A stretch of DNA of 50,307 nucleotides from Clostridiales bacterium (GCA_015056265.1 SVGR01000003.1:1-50307), one strand, 5' to 3'; counted from the first letter of the stretch, positions 25,539-34,553 are shown. Notes: generated by a model from the letters alone, not told the origin. Numbers and translations: made by a program.

Positions 25539-27452
25539 TTATTTTTCAATACGCAGCTTCAGGCTGGTATCCATGCCTGCATCCTGAAGGCCCCAGGTCA
25601 GCTTCAGCGTGCCCTCAAACCCTTCTGGCGTATCCAGAACGATTTTCTGCCCAGCCGCCAGCGTATCAGCCGCAAATCCGTCAAACCCTTCAGCGATCCA
25701 GGGATCATCCCCCAGCCGGAAAGCCTGCTTCTTTACAATCTTCCCGTCCTTATCGGTATACTGGGCATACAGGAACGCCTTGGCATCCGCCTGCCAGTCA
25801 CCGTAGAAAATGGGATTCACATTCAAATGTGCGGGGATGTTCTCCAACAGCACCGCGCCTTTGGCCATGCCTTTTTCCCGGTTGCCCATGCCAGCCCAGG
25901 CAGAGAACGTACCCAAATCGAATTCGGAAAAAGATGTAGAGGAACGATCCTCAAAATAGTATTCCTTCCGGGTAACGGTGGCCGTTTCACCGGCGAGAAC
26001 CGTATCTCTATCCACAGACCATACCGCTTTCTGATATTCCTCTTGTCCAGCAGGGGTAATCTTCAGATACAAAATGCCGCGGGCGCCAAGGGTACCCACC
26101 CAGGTAAGGCTGTCAGCGGGCACATCCTTCATTTCGCTGATCATTTCCAGTTCATCAGTTTCACAGCCATCAAGAATACTGGAATGCTGCTTATCGATGG
26201 CATAGGCACGAACGTCTACCCGATCAAATGGCAGCCCCGCCAGATCCACCGTAACGGTCTGATCCTTTACAGCACGGGTATACATCAGCACGCCGGCAGA
26301 TTGCTCATCCGCGCTGGCAAATCCCTGCACATACTTTGCGCCGTTAAATTCCACCCGGTCTATGGGCATATCATTGTACACCCGAAGGGCATGGAAGAGG
26401 GCATAGCGTTCTGCCTTATCATTGCCAACCATGTTCAGCCCGGTACCTTCACAACGCCATGTGGCCCAGTTGACGCTGGTCACGGTGGGCATTTCCACCA
26501 GCCTTGTAATCGCTTCCATGGCCAGGGAGGCGCTGTCGGCACAGCTGGATTTGTATGTCGTCGCGCCGGCCGTATCCACTACATGAAATTCATTCAAATG
26601 CAGCGCCACATTGGCAAAACGATCCCCATAAGAAGAAAGGATAGCGTTCATGGTTTTGGTTTCGTTCAGATAGCGGGTTGTGCTGTAATTGTGATACGAA
26701 AGGAAATCCAAGGGCAGATCCTTGGCGTCCACATGATTGAGGAACTTTCGGATATCGTTCTGATCAAAATACTGCACGAAAGCCAGGGACAATCCGCCCA
26801 CAGTAGCGTCAGGATTGGCGGCGCGGATGCCGTTCACGCCGTATTCATACATTTTGATGTATTCATCCCAAGTACCGTTATAGAACACCTTATTATTGGG
26901 ATCACCCAAATCCGGCTCATTCCAGATTTCGTGGGCAGCAGCAGGCCATCCCTTATCCGCGTAATGCTTGGCGATATCGTAGCAAAGCCGCTGCCAAGCG
27001 TCATAATCCCTGGGCGGGGAGCGGAAATCGCCGTCATCGGGCTGCAGAAGCGGGGGCATGTAGCCGTATTCATAATAGGGCTGCGTCCCTTTTTTATACA
27101 GCTGCTTGAGCAGCACATCCAGGGCAGTATACTGGTTCTTCATCTTTTTGATGGAACCCTGGGCAAAATACTTGCCCAGCCCGCCGGTGCCCATGGAAAA
27201 GTCAACACGCATGTTTTCGCTTCTCAATTCCGTCAGGAATTGAGAGGATTTCATGAATGTGGCGCTGTCTCCACCAAGTCCAAAAGAATAAGATACGGAA
27301 AAGGTATTCTGCCGCTTCAGCAAAGGCGTTCCGGTATGCTTGGAAAAATCCACACGCACGGAGCTTTTCACCTCTCCTTTAACTGTAGAGATGGGGCTGA
27401 TGATCATCAGCCCCACCAACAGCAGCGCAATGAGTCTACGCTTATTCACCAT
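25539..27452 (-). CDS. Secreted GH39-like glycoside hydrolase
   Basis: A 637-residue exported protein with a TIM-barrel GH-A clan catalytic domain resembling GH39 (beta-xylosidase/alpha-L-iduronidase). The acid/base Glu is in HEIWNEPDLGD and the probable nucleophile Glu in LHLNEFHV. YMPPLLQPDDGDFRSPP and FLSYHNYSTTRY are further barrel segments. A C-terminal beta domain follows (about 410-637). The start at 27452 (MVNKRRLIALLLVGLMIISP) was chosen because it gives a normal signal peptide and overlaps the LamG stop by 11 bases. Upstream in-frame ATGs lie deep inside the LamG gene. No lipobox or wall anchor is visible. Substrate is unknown; xylan or mannan side chains are plausible. Confidence 0.82.
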   Translation of the reverse strand: MVNKRRLIALLLVGLMIISPISTVKGEVKSSVRVDFSKHTGTPLLKRQNTFSVSYSFGLGGDSATFMKSSQFLTELRSENMRVDFSMGTGGLGKYFAQGSIKKMKNQYTALDVLLKQLYKKGTQPYYEYGYMPPLLQPDDGDFRSPPRDYDAWQRLCYDIAKHYADKGWPAAAHEIWNEPDLGDPNNKVFYNGTWDEYIKMYEYGVNGIRAANPDATVGGLSLAFVQYFDQNDIRKFLNHVDAKDLPLDFLSYHNYSTTRYLNETKTMNAILSSYGDRFANVALHLNEFHVVDTAGATTYKSSCADSASLAMEAITRLVEMPTVTSVNWATWRCEGTGLNMVGNDKAERYALFHALRVYNDMPIDRVEFNGAKYVQGFASADEQSAGVLMYTRAVKDQTVTVDLAGLPFDRVDVRAYAIDKQHSSILDGCETDELEMISEMKDVPADSLTWVGTLGARGILYLKITPAGQEEYQKAVWSVDRDTVLAGETATVTRKEYYFEDRSSTSFSEFDLGTFSAWAGMGNREKGMAKGAVLLENIPAHLNVNPIFYGDWQADAKAFLYAQYTDKDGKIVKKQAFRLGDDPWIAEGFDGFAADTLAAGQKIVLDTPEGFEGTLKLTWGLQDAGMDTSLKLRIEK

Positions 27453-28200
27453 AGATTTCACCAATGCTTTCAATGGCATAATCGTAAACACGCACGTCGT
27501 CGATCAGGCCAGTGAAGGCATACATCAGATTGTCATCCCAGAAGACGTAGCTGCCGCCAATGGTGGCGCCCAGCACGCAGGGGATCACAGGTTCCAGATA
27601 GGTATCAGTAGCCTTCAGTTCGCCGTCTACCCAAACACTCATGGTCATGGTCATGGCATCATAGGCACATACATACCAATGATATTCCTTCAGGTTTTCC
27701 ACCAGCTTGGTGGGTTCGCTGGTGCGGCCCCAATGGTCTACCTTCTGGTCGCCGATGATGGGCATATAGACGACGTGCTGTTCCCCGTTATGGGCATACT
27801 TGCAAACGTGGAGGCAGAAGCCCTTCTGTTCGCCGTTGTAGCCAGTGGAGAACACGCGGCTGTTTTCGCCCACGAAGCCATCATGCAGGGCATAGAAGCT
27901 GACGGTGAAGCTTTCCAGATTGTCGGTGTAGTCATCACCGGTGCCCTTGTTCATGGCCAGGCCGCTTTCGCCGTCCAGTTCCAGGGCGCCGGCGCCCTTG
28001 GCGGCATTGGTGCTCTGGGCCAGGGTGCCCTTGCCAACAGGAATCATGTGGTATTCGCTGCCGCTTACATCCTTGCCCAGGTTTTCAGCGTCTTCGAAAT
28101 CATAATGGGCAATCAGGGAGCCAGCGGGTTCTTCCGCCAGGGTGGGGAGAGCGATGCAAAGCATCATCATTGCCAAGAGTACAGATACTAGTTTCTTCAT
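27442..28200 (-). CDS. Secreted single-LamG-domain protein
   Basis: A 252-residue protein: signal peptide (about 1-22, PTLAEE), then one LamG/concanavalin-like domain (about 28-250). Its start SLIAHYDFEDAENLGKDVSG closely parallels the two LamG modules of the protein at 19239-21386. It ends FTGLIDDVRVYDYAIESIGE, the usual final strand. It has no catalytic domain, so it is likely a carbohydrate-binding accessory protein. The ribosome binding site is AAAGGGG. It overlaps the GH39-like start, so the two are translationally linked and may act together outside the cell. Confidence 0.85.
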   Translation of the reverse strand: MKKLVSVLLAMMMLCIALPTLAEEPAGSLIAHYDFEDAENLGKDVSGSEYHMIPVGKGTLAQSTNAAKGAGALELDGESGLAMNKGTGDDYTDNLESFTVSFYALHDGFVGENSRVFSTGYNGEQKGFCLHVCKYAHNGEQHVVYMPIIGDQKVDHWGRTSEPTKLVENLKEYHWYVCAYDAMTMTMSVWVDGELKATDTYLEPVIPCVLGATIGGSYVFWDDNLMYAFTGLIDDVRVYDYAIESIGEIYGE

Positions 28201-28232
28201 TGTTAGGGACCCCTTTCATATGTTTTATTTTC

Positions 28233-28254
28233 ATCTTCCTATCCGATGGAAGAT
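28233..28254 (-). other. Intercistronic hairpin after the solute-binding protein gene
   Basis: ATCTTCC (28233-28239) and GGAAGAT (28248-28254) form a perfect 7-bp stem in the 112-base gap. Without a T run on the minus strand it probably stabilises the upstream binding-protein mRNA, as is common in ABC importer operons. Confidence 0.5.
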
Positions 28255-28312
28255 TACTTCAATCGTTGTGCAGAATGCATCCGCAGATGGGATAGCGCCC
28301 CGCCGCCATCCT

Positions 28313-29659
28313 TTATTCCATTTCTTCCAGCTGATCTTTGAAGCTGACGGTCATTTCATCAAATGCGGCCTGGGCAGGGGAGGCATTGGTTTCCGCAAAT
28401 ACACGGCCGGAAACATTGCTGTTCACGCCGAAATCACCCCAAAGTATATTGTTTCGATACCAGGTAGCAGCTTCGCCCAGGGCAAAGGTAGGCACATCGA
28501 TCAGGTCAAAAGCCTCCAGGGATTCATCGTCAAAGACGATATTTTCGAAGCTCATGTAGGGCTCCACTTCGTCTTTCCAATCGTAGGGATAGAGATAATC
28601 ATACAGAATAGCAGCGATAGCTTCCTTATCCTCCACGCATTCCTGGATGAACCAGCCGTCCGGCACATTTTCGGCATTCACATAGCCATCAGCCTGGGGG
28701 CCCATGGGGATCAGCAGCACGCCAAATTCATCGTCTTCCAGGTTGAATACGTAATTGCCCACTTCCCAGCTGAAGGACTGATAGAAGGCCACCTTGCCCC
28801 GGTTCCACAGCTTTTCCCAGGTGCCCCAGTCCCAGCTGCCGGTGTAGACCACGCCGTTCTCATTGACCAGCTGGCGGCAGAATTCGATGGCTTCAATGGC
28901 GGCGGGATCATTCAGGCTGTATTCATAGGTCATGTCATCCCGCATTCTTACGCAGGTAGCATTGTTGGCATAGACAAAGGATTCCGTAATGATGGGAGAA
29001 GGCCCGTAGGCGCCAAAGCCCCAGGTATCCATTTGCCCATCGTTATTTTTATCCCTGGTGCATTTCCGGGCCAATTCCAGCAGCTTATCCCAGGTCCATT
29101 CATGATTGCGCTGTAATTCATAGAGGTATTCATCGGTGATTCCGTTCTCGGCACAAATGCGTTTGTTGAACAGTATGCAGGTGCCAAGGTACCCGTGCTT
29201 GTTGGTGCTGACAGTGTAATGCTTGCCATTCATGCTCCAGGTATCCATGATCAGCTGATTCCACATGGGATCAGCCATATCAAAATATTCATCCAGGGGA
29301 GCCAGCAGCTCTGCGTAGGACCAAGTGGGGATGATATAGTCTATGGTATGGGCGAAGGCGTCCGCCACCTTTTCGCCGCTCATGGCCATGGTCTTGATGG
29401 TGGCATCCCAGGCATGCCAGTCCCCGGTGCTGATGAATTCGATGGTGCAGTTATACTTTTCTTCGATGGATTCAATCAGTTCCATCTGTTCAACGTAGGT
29501 AGGGGAGTTTTCATTGGGGGTAAGATCATTGTAATGGCCCAGGGTGACCACCCTGCCACCCAGATCATATTTCTTTTCTTCTGCAACGGCCAAGCCCATT
29601 CCGCCAAGACAAATTAGTACGGCCATCAAAAAGGCAACTACAGATTTCCAATTCTTCAT
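28313..29659 (-). CDS. Extracellular carbohydrate-binding protein of an ABC importer (family 1)
   Basis: A 448-residue family 1 solute-binding protein. After a signal peptide (about 1-26, GLAVAEEK), the two-lobed fold shows IEFISTGDWHAWDATIKTMAMSGEKVADAF, a hinge around YAELLAPLDEYFD, the Ca-binding-like DKNNDGQMDTWGFG, and WEKLWNRGKVAFYQSF. Such proteins bind oligosaccharides for import. There is no Cys at the cleavage site, so it is not obviously lipid-anchored, and no permease or ATPase gene accompanies it. It is the first gene of the carbohydrate locus, with GGAAG as ribosome binding site. It is divergent from the AraC regulator, which likely controls it. Confidence 0.92.
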   Translation of the reverse strand: MKNWKSVVAFLMAVLICLGGMGLAVAEEKKYDLGGRVVTLGHYNDLTPNENSPTYVEQMELIESIEEKYNCTIEFISTGDWHAWDATIKTMAMSGEKVADAFAHTIDYIIPTWSYAELLAPLDEYFDMADPMWNQLIMDTWSMNGKHYTVSTNKHGYLGTCILFNKRICAENGITDEYLYELQRNHEWTWDKLLELARKCTRDKNNDGQMDTWGFGAYGPSPIITESFVYANNATCVRMRDDMTYEYSLNDPAAIEAIEFCRQLVNENGVVYTGSWDWGTWEKLWNRGKVAFYQSFSWEVGNYVFNLEDDEFGVLLIPMGPQADGYVNAENVPDGWFIQECVEDKEAIAAILYDYLYPYDWKDEVEPYMSFENIVFDDESLEAFDLIDVPTFALGEAATWYRNNILWGDFGVNSNVSGRVFAETNASPAQAAFDEMTVSFKDQLEEME

Positions 29660-29707
29660 CGGTCCATCTTCCTTTCTGGTATTGATTTTAAATTAATACG
29701 AAACCGC

Positions 29708-29773
29708 TTGACATTTTCCGCTTACCGGTGTATTAGTATTATATACTGCCATTTTAAACATGTATAGCAGTAT
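29708..29773. promoter_or_regulatory. Overlapping divergent promoters with an inverted repeat, likely AraC operator
   Basis: Plus strand (AraC gene): TTGACA 29708-29713, 17 bases, TATTAG 29731-29736. Minus strand (binding-protein gene): TATACA 29761-29766, 17 bases, TATAAT 29738-29743. The two cannot be occupied together. ATACTGC (29743-29749) and GCAGTAT (29767-29773) are a perfect inverted repeat 24 bases centre to centre, covering the minus promoter. It is a good candidate binding site for the adjacent regulator. Confidence 0.6.
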
Positions 29774-29813
29774 TTCATCGTATTTTTAACATTATTTCGT
29801 TCAGGAGGTTTGC

Positions 29814-30725
29814 ATGTCCCAATATCCCCGGGAACGACAGCACGGAACCAGCGCCTTTCCCTTGGCCGTCTATCCCATCGTGTATACCGGTGCCAATGAA
29901 ACCATGTTTTATTCCCATCTTCATGCCGAATGGGAATTCTTTCTGGTCACTTCCGGAGAGGCGGCGCTCTACGTCAACAGCAATCGCTATTCCCTTCGGC
30001 CAGGGGATTGCCTTCTAATCACATCCGATGCGCTGCATTACGCAAAATCTGTGAATCATAAGGAATGCAAAACCATTGCGCTACTGTGCCATCCGGATTT
30101 TCTGCGCTGTGGCAGGGAAGAGGATATCGTTGCCGTCCGTTATCTGCAGCCTTTGATGGGCCATGGTCCCAGCTCTGCTATTTATTTGCCCGCTGATACT
30201 TTATCCAGCGGAAAAGTGATCCATTTGATGGAAGAGGTGGCACGAATGCTTGAGGGCAACGCCCCAGGGCGGGAATTATTAGTAAAGGCCAGAATGCTGG
30301 AACTGATGTATTATTTCTTCTCCCAGCCCAATGCTGCCGCGCCCATCCCGAATGAAGAGGCTGAAATCATTGCCGTTAAAAATGCACTGGTCTATCTGCA
30401 GGATCATTATCCCCAGGATCTGACGCTGGACGAATTGGCACAGCAGGCGCATATGAGCCCAGGCCAGTTCGGTCGGCTGTTCAAGCGGGTAATGGGCCAA
30501 ACGCCTATGACCTATCTGGTGCAGCATCGCATTACCTGCGCCGCACGAATACTGGCGGAAACCAATATGAAAATTTCCGATATATGCCTGAAGGTGGGCT
30601 TCCACAATTTCAGCTATTTCAACCGCTGTTTCCGCCAGTATCTGAGTACCACCCCCGGCGAATACCGAAAAGCCGCCAAGGAACACCAGGAATACTATCC
30701 CCCAGGTCATTTTACTTGCATATAA
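29814..30725 (+). CDS. AraC-family transcriptional regulator with cupin sensor domain
   Basis: A 303-residue regulator. The N-terminal cupin-like sensor (about 20-110) shows FYSHLHAEWEFFLVTSGEAALYVN and LRPGDCLLITSDALHY. The C-terminal double helix-turn-helix (about 195-295) shows LTLDELAQQAHMSPGQFGRLFKR and KISDICLKVGFHNFSYFNRCFR, ending TTPGEYRK. The fold is that of sugar-responsive activators. It has AGGAGG upstream and is transcribed divergently from the carbohydrate locus, which it probably activates in response to a released sugar. It is intact, unlike the decayed AraC gene at 22928. Confidence 0.95.
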   Translation: MSQYPRERQHGTSAFPLAVYPIVYTGANETMFYSHLHAEWEFFLVTSGEAALYVNSNRYSLRPGDCLLITSDALHYAKSVNHKECKTIALLCHPDFLRCGREEDIVAVRYLQPLMGHGPSSAIYLPADTLSSGKVIHLMEEVARMLEGNAPGRELLVKARMLELMYYFFSQPNAAAPIPNEEAEIIAVKNALVYLQDHYPQDLTLDELAQQAHMSPGQFGRLFKRVMGQTPMTYLVQHRITCAARILAETNMKISDICLKVGFHNFSYFNRCFRQYLSTTPGEYRKAAKEHQEYYPPGHFTCI

Positions 30726-30744
30726 GACTGCTTGCTGGTATAAT
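30716..30744 (+). promoter_or_regulatory. Promoter of the RNA methyltransferase gene
   Basis: TTGCAT (30716-30721), a 17-base spacer and TATAAT (30739-30744). The -35 box lies within the last codons of the AraC gene. Confidence 0.72.
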
Positions 30745-30765
30745 CAGCAGGAGGAGTGAGATCTT

Positions 30766-31872
30766 ATGGAGTTTTTTGCCACGGCTGCCTTTGGGCTGGA
30801 AGGCATGGTAAAGAAAGAATTATTCCGCCTGGGGCTGGAGGGCCGATGTGAAACCGGCGGCGTGCGTTTTTCCGCCACCCCTGCCCAGGCTTTTTCCGCG
30901 AACCTTTGGCTGCGTACGGCAGATCGGGTGCTGCTGATTGTGGGCGAAGAAAAGGTGCAGTCCTTCGAAGAATTGTTCCAGTTGGTATTATCTCTCCCCT
31001 GGGAAAAATATCTGCCCCGGGACGCCCGTTTTCCTGTCAGCGGAAAGTGCGCCCGCAGCCAGCTGATGAGCGTCAGGGACTGCCAGGCCATCACAAAAAA
31101 GGCCATTGTGGAGCGCATGAAGCGCCACTATAAAATCCAATGGTTCGAAGAAACAGGCGCAGAATATCAGATCGATGTATCTCTCCATGGGGATATGGCC
31201 CGACTGACCTTAGACACCAGCGGCGCTGCGCTCAACAAAAGAGGGTATCGTACCTGGAACGGCGAGGCGCCCATCCGGGAAACACTGGCCGCAGCGCTGG
31301 TGATGCTCTCCCCCTTCCGAAATGATATCCCCCTGTGGGATCCCTGCTGCGGTACCGGTACACTGCTGATTGAGGCCGCCTACCTTCGCGCCAACCGCGC
31401 CCCCGGCCTCACCCGTAATTTCGCCTGTGAAAGATGGCCCCTTTTCCCCAAAAAAGAAATGGACGTCATCCGTGAAGAAGCAAACGATCGCTTTGATCCG
31501 TCCAGGATCGGCGCTATCGGCGGCAGCGATCTTTCCCCAGATGCTCTTGCCCTGTGCAAAAAGCATCTCAAGCAGGCCGGTATCGGCGGGAAAGTGACCG
31601 TCATGCAAAAGGATCTGCGGGATTTGCAATTGGAAATGGCCTCTCCCCTTTTCCTTCTCAACCCGCCCTACGGAGAGCGGCTCAGCGACCGGAAGGAATG
31701 CGAATCCCTGTATCGGCATATCCGCAAGCTATATGATCGTCACCCCGGCTGTCAAATGGGAGTTATCACCGCGCATACCGGATTTGAACGTTGCTTCGGT
31801 AAGCGTGCCGATCAGAAACGACGGCTGTACAACGGCCGACTGGAATGCGAATTTATCCAGTATCAGAAATAA
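30766..31872 (+). CDS. THUMP-domain 23S rRNA (guanine-N2) methyltransferase family protein
   Basis: A 368-residue class I RNA methyltransferase related to RlmL/YpsC, which methylates guanine N2 of 23S rRNA. An N-terminal ferredoxin-like/THUMP region (about 1-155, MEFFATAAFGLEGMVKKEL) precedes the Rossmann domain. Motif I is LWDPCCGTGTLLIEAAYL and motif IV LLNPPYGERLSD. The ribosome binding site is AGGAGGAG. It is a housekeeping gene with its own promoter, unrelated in function to the neighbouring glycan genes. The precise rRNA position is inferred from the family only. Confidence 0.88.
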   Translation: MEFFATAAFGLEGMVKKELFRLGLEGRCETGGVRFSATPAQAFSANLWLRTADRVLLIVGEEKVQSFEELFQLVLSLPWEKYLPRDARFPVSGKCARSQLMSVRDCQAITKKAIVERMKRHYKIQWFEETGAEYQIDVSLHGDMARLTLDTSGAALNKRGYRTWNGEAPIRETLAAALVMLSPFRNDIPLWDPCCGTGTLLIEAAYLRANRAPGLTRNFACERWPLFPKKEMDVIREEANDRFDPSRIGAIGGSDLSPDALALCKKHLKQAGIGGKVTVMQKDLRDLQLEMASPLFLLNPPYGERLSDRKECESLYRHIRKLYDRHPGCQMGVITAHTGFERCFGKRADQKRRLYNGRLECEFIQYQK

Positions 31873-31898
31873 TACGGGTTGTCAGCCCCATATATAAC

Positions 31899-31926
31899 AA
31901 GGGAGGGCATAACTGCCCTCCCTTTT
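31899..31926. terminator. Terminator between methyltransferase and GH36 genes
   Basis: AAGGGAGGGCA-TAAC-TGCCCTCCCTT followed by TT. The stem is perfect and flanked by A and T on either side, so it can serve both convergent genes. Confidence 0.82.
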
Positions 31927-31944
31927 ATGTGCGTTATTCTTCGC

Positions 31945-34005
31945 TTATGATTTCTTCAGCAGCACGCCGAACCCGCAATAGGGCCCGCCGGCCTTGAAGG
32001 TAATTCTACCGTTTTTCATGGATACGCTGCAATCATCATCCATGAAGGAGGCCTCTACTGCATAGCCGTCCAGGCACAGATCGGGCGTGTATTCCCCGCC
32101 GTTGTCATTGAACGCATGGGTGACAAGAAGGATCTTATCCTCCCCTGTGCGGACGACGGCCTGCCATCCATGGGCATGATCGTAATGGGTGATATCCTTT
32201 CGGTGCACCCTGGTGGATCCCTTGGCGATCACAGGCGCCGCCAGGCGATAGAAAGCCACGCCCCGGCGGACGGCCTCCATCTGCTGTTCATTCAATTTCG
32301 CCACCTTGCCGGAAATGCACATGCGGCCCAGCAGCGTGGCAGTCAAAGACCAGATCACACGGCGGATGCTGTCCTCCGGCCGCAGCACAGCCCAAATTTG
32401 GCTGGTTCTGGGCAGCAGCAGACGGGAAAGATCGGCGGCGATCAAGGGGATGTCGATGCATTCGTGGGCGTCGGAGAAAGAGGACATATCGGTACGGCTG
32501 AGCATACTCAGCTCCAGTCGGTGGCCCCCGGATGCGCAGTTTTCAATGACCAGCCCCGGTACATTTTCACGCATGGCTTCAAAGAAACGATAGGTTCCCA
32601 GCACGCTCCTGCGCTGCGCTTCACCAATGGATTCATAGCCGTCAAAGCCCATTCCATAGGTGTTGTTGTAATCAATTTTAATATAGCCAAAACCGTTTTT
32701 ATTCAGGAAATCGATGATCCTTTCCTTCAGATGGGCCTGGGCGTCCTCGCGATCCAGATTGTAGAATGCCCGGTCCGTTTCGATAATGGGCTTGCCATTA
32801 TCAGTCACGAACATTTCGGGATGTTCCCTGAATACACGGCTGTCCTTATAGGCCACTTCTGCTTCAAACCAAATGCCGGGAATCATACCGGCAGCCCGGA
32901 TTTCATCGGCAGCCTGCTTGACGCCATTGGGAAATTTGCTGAACCGTTCCTGCCAATCACCCAAAGAAACAAAGAATTCATCGCCCTCTTCCCCGTGCCA
33001 GCCGGCATCAATAACCAGATAGCTCAACCCCAGATCCTTAATGGCTTTGATTTGGGCGCGGACGGTCTCCAAGGTGGGATGATTCCAGGTTTCGCAGTAT
33101 TCATTGTACATAGGATTGAGGGTGTTTTCCGGCTCAGCGATCAGGGGCAGTCGGGACAACTGCACGTCCAGCAGCGCTTCACATGCCTCATCCACTCCGC
33201 CGCATACGGCAGTTAGGATTGCCTCCGGCAGTTCTAGCACTTCACCGGGCTGCAGCGTCTTTCTGAACTGGCCTTCCTCATAGCTGGTCAGGCCGCCGCA
33301 GAGGGCCAGATCTTCCCGCTGACGGAAAAGCTCCATGCTCCAGGAGCCTGCCCAGCCGATGCTGGCAGCCCAGGTCACATTGCGCCGGGTATCCTCTATC
33401 GCCATAGTGGGGAACCACTTGTTCACCGGCAGCGTGCTTTCCTGGCCGATGCGGACGGTGCGGGGCGTCCAGCGGGACCAGGGCATTTCCATATTCAGTT
33501 CTTCCAAGGTGTTTGTCAGCATTCTGCCTTCGGTACTCCAGAAGGACGTAAACCGATGCAGCAGCAAGCAATCGGGGGTCAATCCTTTTTCAAAGGGTGT
33601 CAGGCCGCTGAGACAGAAAGTGGAGGCCTGATCGATGGTAACCGGCGCATCGCCTTCATTGATGATGCGGGTGTGGCAAATAACGGCCCGGCCGCAGCCG
33701 GTGATTTCCTGTTCCCAGGCAAGGCCATGGGCACCCTTGAGCACAGTTTTGACGCCGTTTTCTACGGCTTCACGGCTGTGCAGACGCATGGAAGCGCCTG
33801 TATCAGAGCGCAGCATGGTCATGCCGCGGGCGTAAGGGATTTCGTGCCGATCGCCGCGGGCGTGGAGCTGCGCCATGCCGTTGAGACTGGCCGCCTTTTC
33901 TGTAACCACCTGCTCTTCCATGCCTTCAGGAATCAAAGTCATGGATGGCCTGCCTTCACTTTCAGAAAATAGGATGCCCACAGGACCCAAACGATAAATT
34001 TCCAT
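31945..34005 (-). CDS. Alpha-galactosidase (GH36)
   Basis: A 686-residue GH36 enzyme lacking a signal peptide, so cytoplasmic. The N-terminal supersandwich precedes the barrel, which contains YLVIDAGWHG and LGDWQ. The nucleophile Asp is in YIKIDYNNTYG, and the acid/base Asp in MSSFSDAHECIDIP. The CASGGHRLE segment is also diagnostic. It removes terminal alpha-galactose from imported raffinose-type or galactomannan oligosaccharides. The start at 34005 (MEIYRLG) was chosen because AGGAG is then 8 bases away. The earlier in-frame ATGs at 34011 (abutting the ribosome binding site) and 34035 are less likely. No clear promoter was seen. Confidence 0.92.
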   Translation of the reverse strand: MEIYRLGPVGILFSESEGRPSMTLIPEGMEEQVVTEKAASLNGMAQLHARGDRHEIPYARGMTMLRSDTGASMRLHSREAVENGVKTVLKGAHGLAWEQEITGCGRAVICHTRIINEGDAPVTIDQASTFCLSGLTPFEKGLTPDCLLLHRFTSFWSTEGRMLTNTLEELNMEMPWSRWTPRTVRIGQESTLPVNKWFPTMAIEDTRRNVTWAASIGWAGSWSMELFRQREDLALCGGLTSYEEGQFRKTLQPGEVLELPEAILTAVCGGVDEACEALLDVQLSRLPLIAEPENTLNPMYNEYCETWNHPTLETVRAQIKAIKDLGLSYLVIDAGWHGEEGDEFFVSLGDWQERFSKFPNGVKQAADEIRAAGMIPGIWFEAEVAYKDSRVFREHPEMFVTDNGKPIIETDRAFYNLDREDAQAHLKERIIDFLNKNGFGYIKIDYNNTYGMGFDGYESIGEAQRRSVLGTYRFFEAMRENVPGLVIENCASGGHRLELSMLSRTDMSSFSDAHECIDIPLIAADLSRLLLPRTSQIWAVLRPEDSIRRVIWSLTATLLGRMCISGKVAKLNEQQMEAVRRGVAFYRLAAPVIAKGSTRVHRKDITHYDHAHGWQAVVRTGEDKILLVTHAFNDNGGEYTPDLCLDGYAVEASFMDDDCSVSMKNGRITFKAGGPYCGFGVLLKKS

Positions 34006-34471
34006 ACACATTCTCCTGCTTTCAATCATATTCATTCAAACACAGCGGCTGTTAATGCCTCACGCCGTGTGAATCGACGGTTTATATCCTGCTTTATAGC
34101 GGTAATTACGGTCTTTCCTTTCCATATATACCTTGACTCATTGCAGGATACCTTATTATAGCCTCATTTTTTCTCTGATGCAAGAAAGATTTGATTCCCA
34201 TCCTATAATTCTAGTTGCATATTTCGCACGCTTCGATGCAGCAAGCGGTATTGATATATTTTACGAATCATTTCTTTCGTATTATATCATTCTTTGTTTG
34301 CATAAGGAACCCTTCTGCAATGCGCTGTTGGATAAAAATCCTCGCCAGATCAACAAATCACAGGCGGCGCTTCTGGGAATAACCAACCGACAAATAATCC
34401 TGATTCATGGCGTCTCTTTGCCATTTCCAATTCAATAAAAAACATAATCTGGAAAACTTATGCTTCCCGCA
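34006..34471. other. AT-rich intergenic region without a convincing gene
   Basis: About 470 bases between the divergent GH36 and beta-helix genes. It is more AT-rich than its surroundings. A plus-strand ORF at 34133-34438 lacks a ribosome binding site and is not convincing, although INKSQAALLGITNRQ recalls a helix-turn-helix remnant. Otherwise I see nothing in it except the promoter at its right end. Confidence 0.5.
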
Positions 34472-34500
34472 TGGACATTTTTCAGCGCATCGTATATAAT
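34472..34500 (+). promoter_or_regulatory. Promoter of the beta-helix enzyme gene
   Basis: TGGACA (34472-34477), 17-base spacer and TATAAT (34495-34500), about 53 bases before the start codon. Confidence 0.75.
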
Positions 34501-34553
34501 AAAAACAGATATACATGCTTTTTCAGGATGAATACGATTGAAGGAGGAATACG

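Noticed and set aside
25539-27491. Longer start of the GH39-like gene at 27491
   Set aside because: It would add 13 residues encoded inside the LamG gene and bury the signal peptide. The ATG at 27452 gives a normal one.
34133-34438. A 101-residue ORF in the GH36/beta-helix gap with a helix-turn-helix-like stretch
   Set aside because: No ribosome binding site, AT-rich composition, and the resemblance is limited to about 15 residues.
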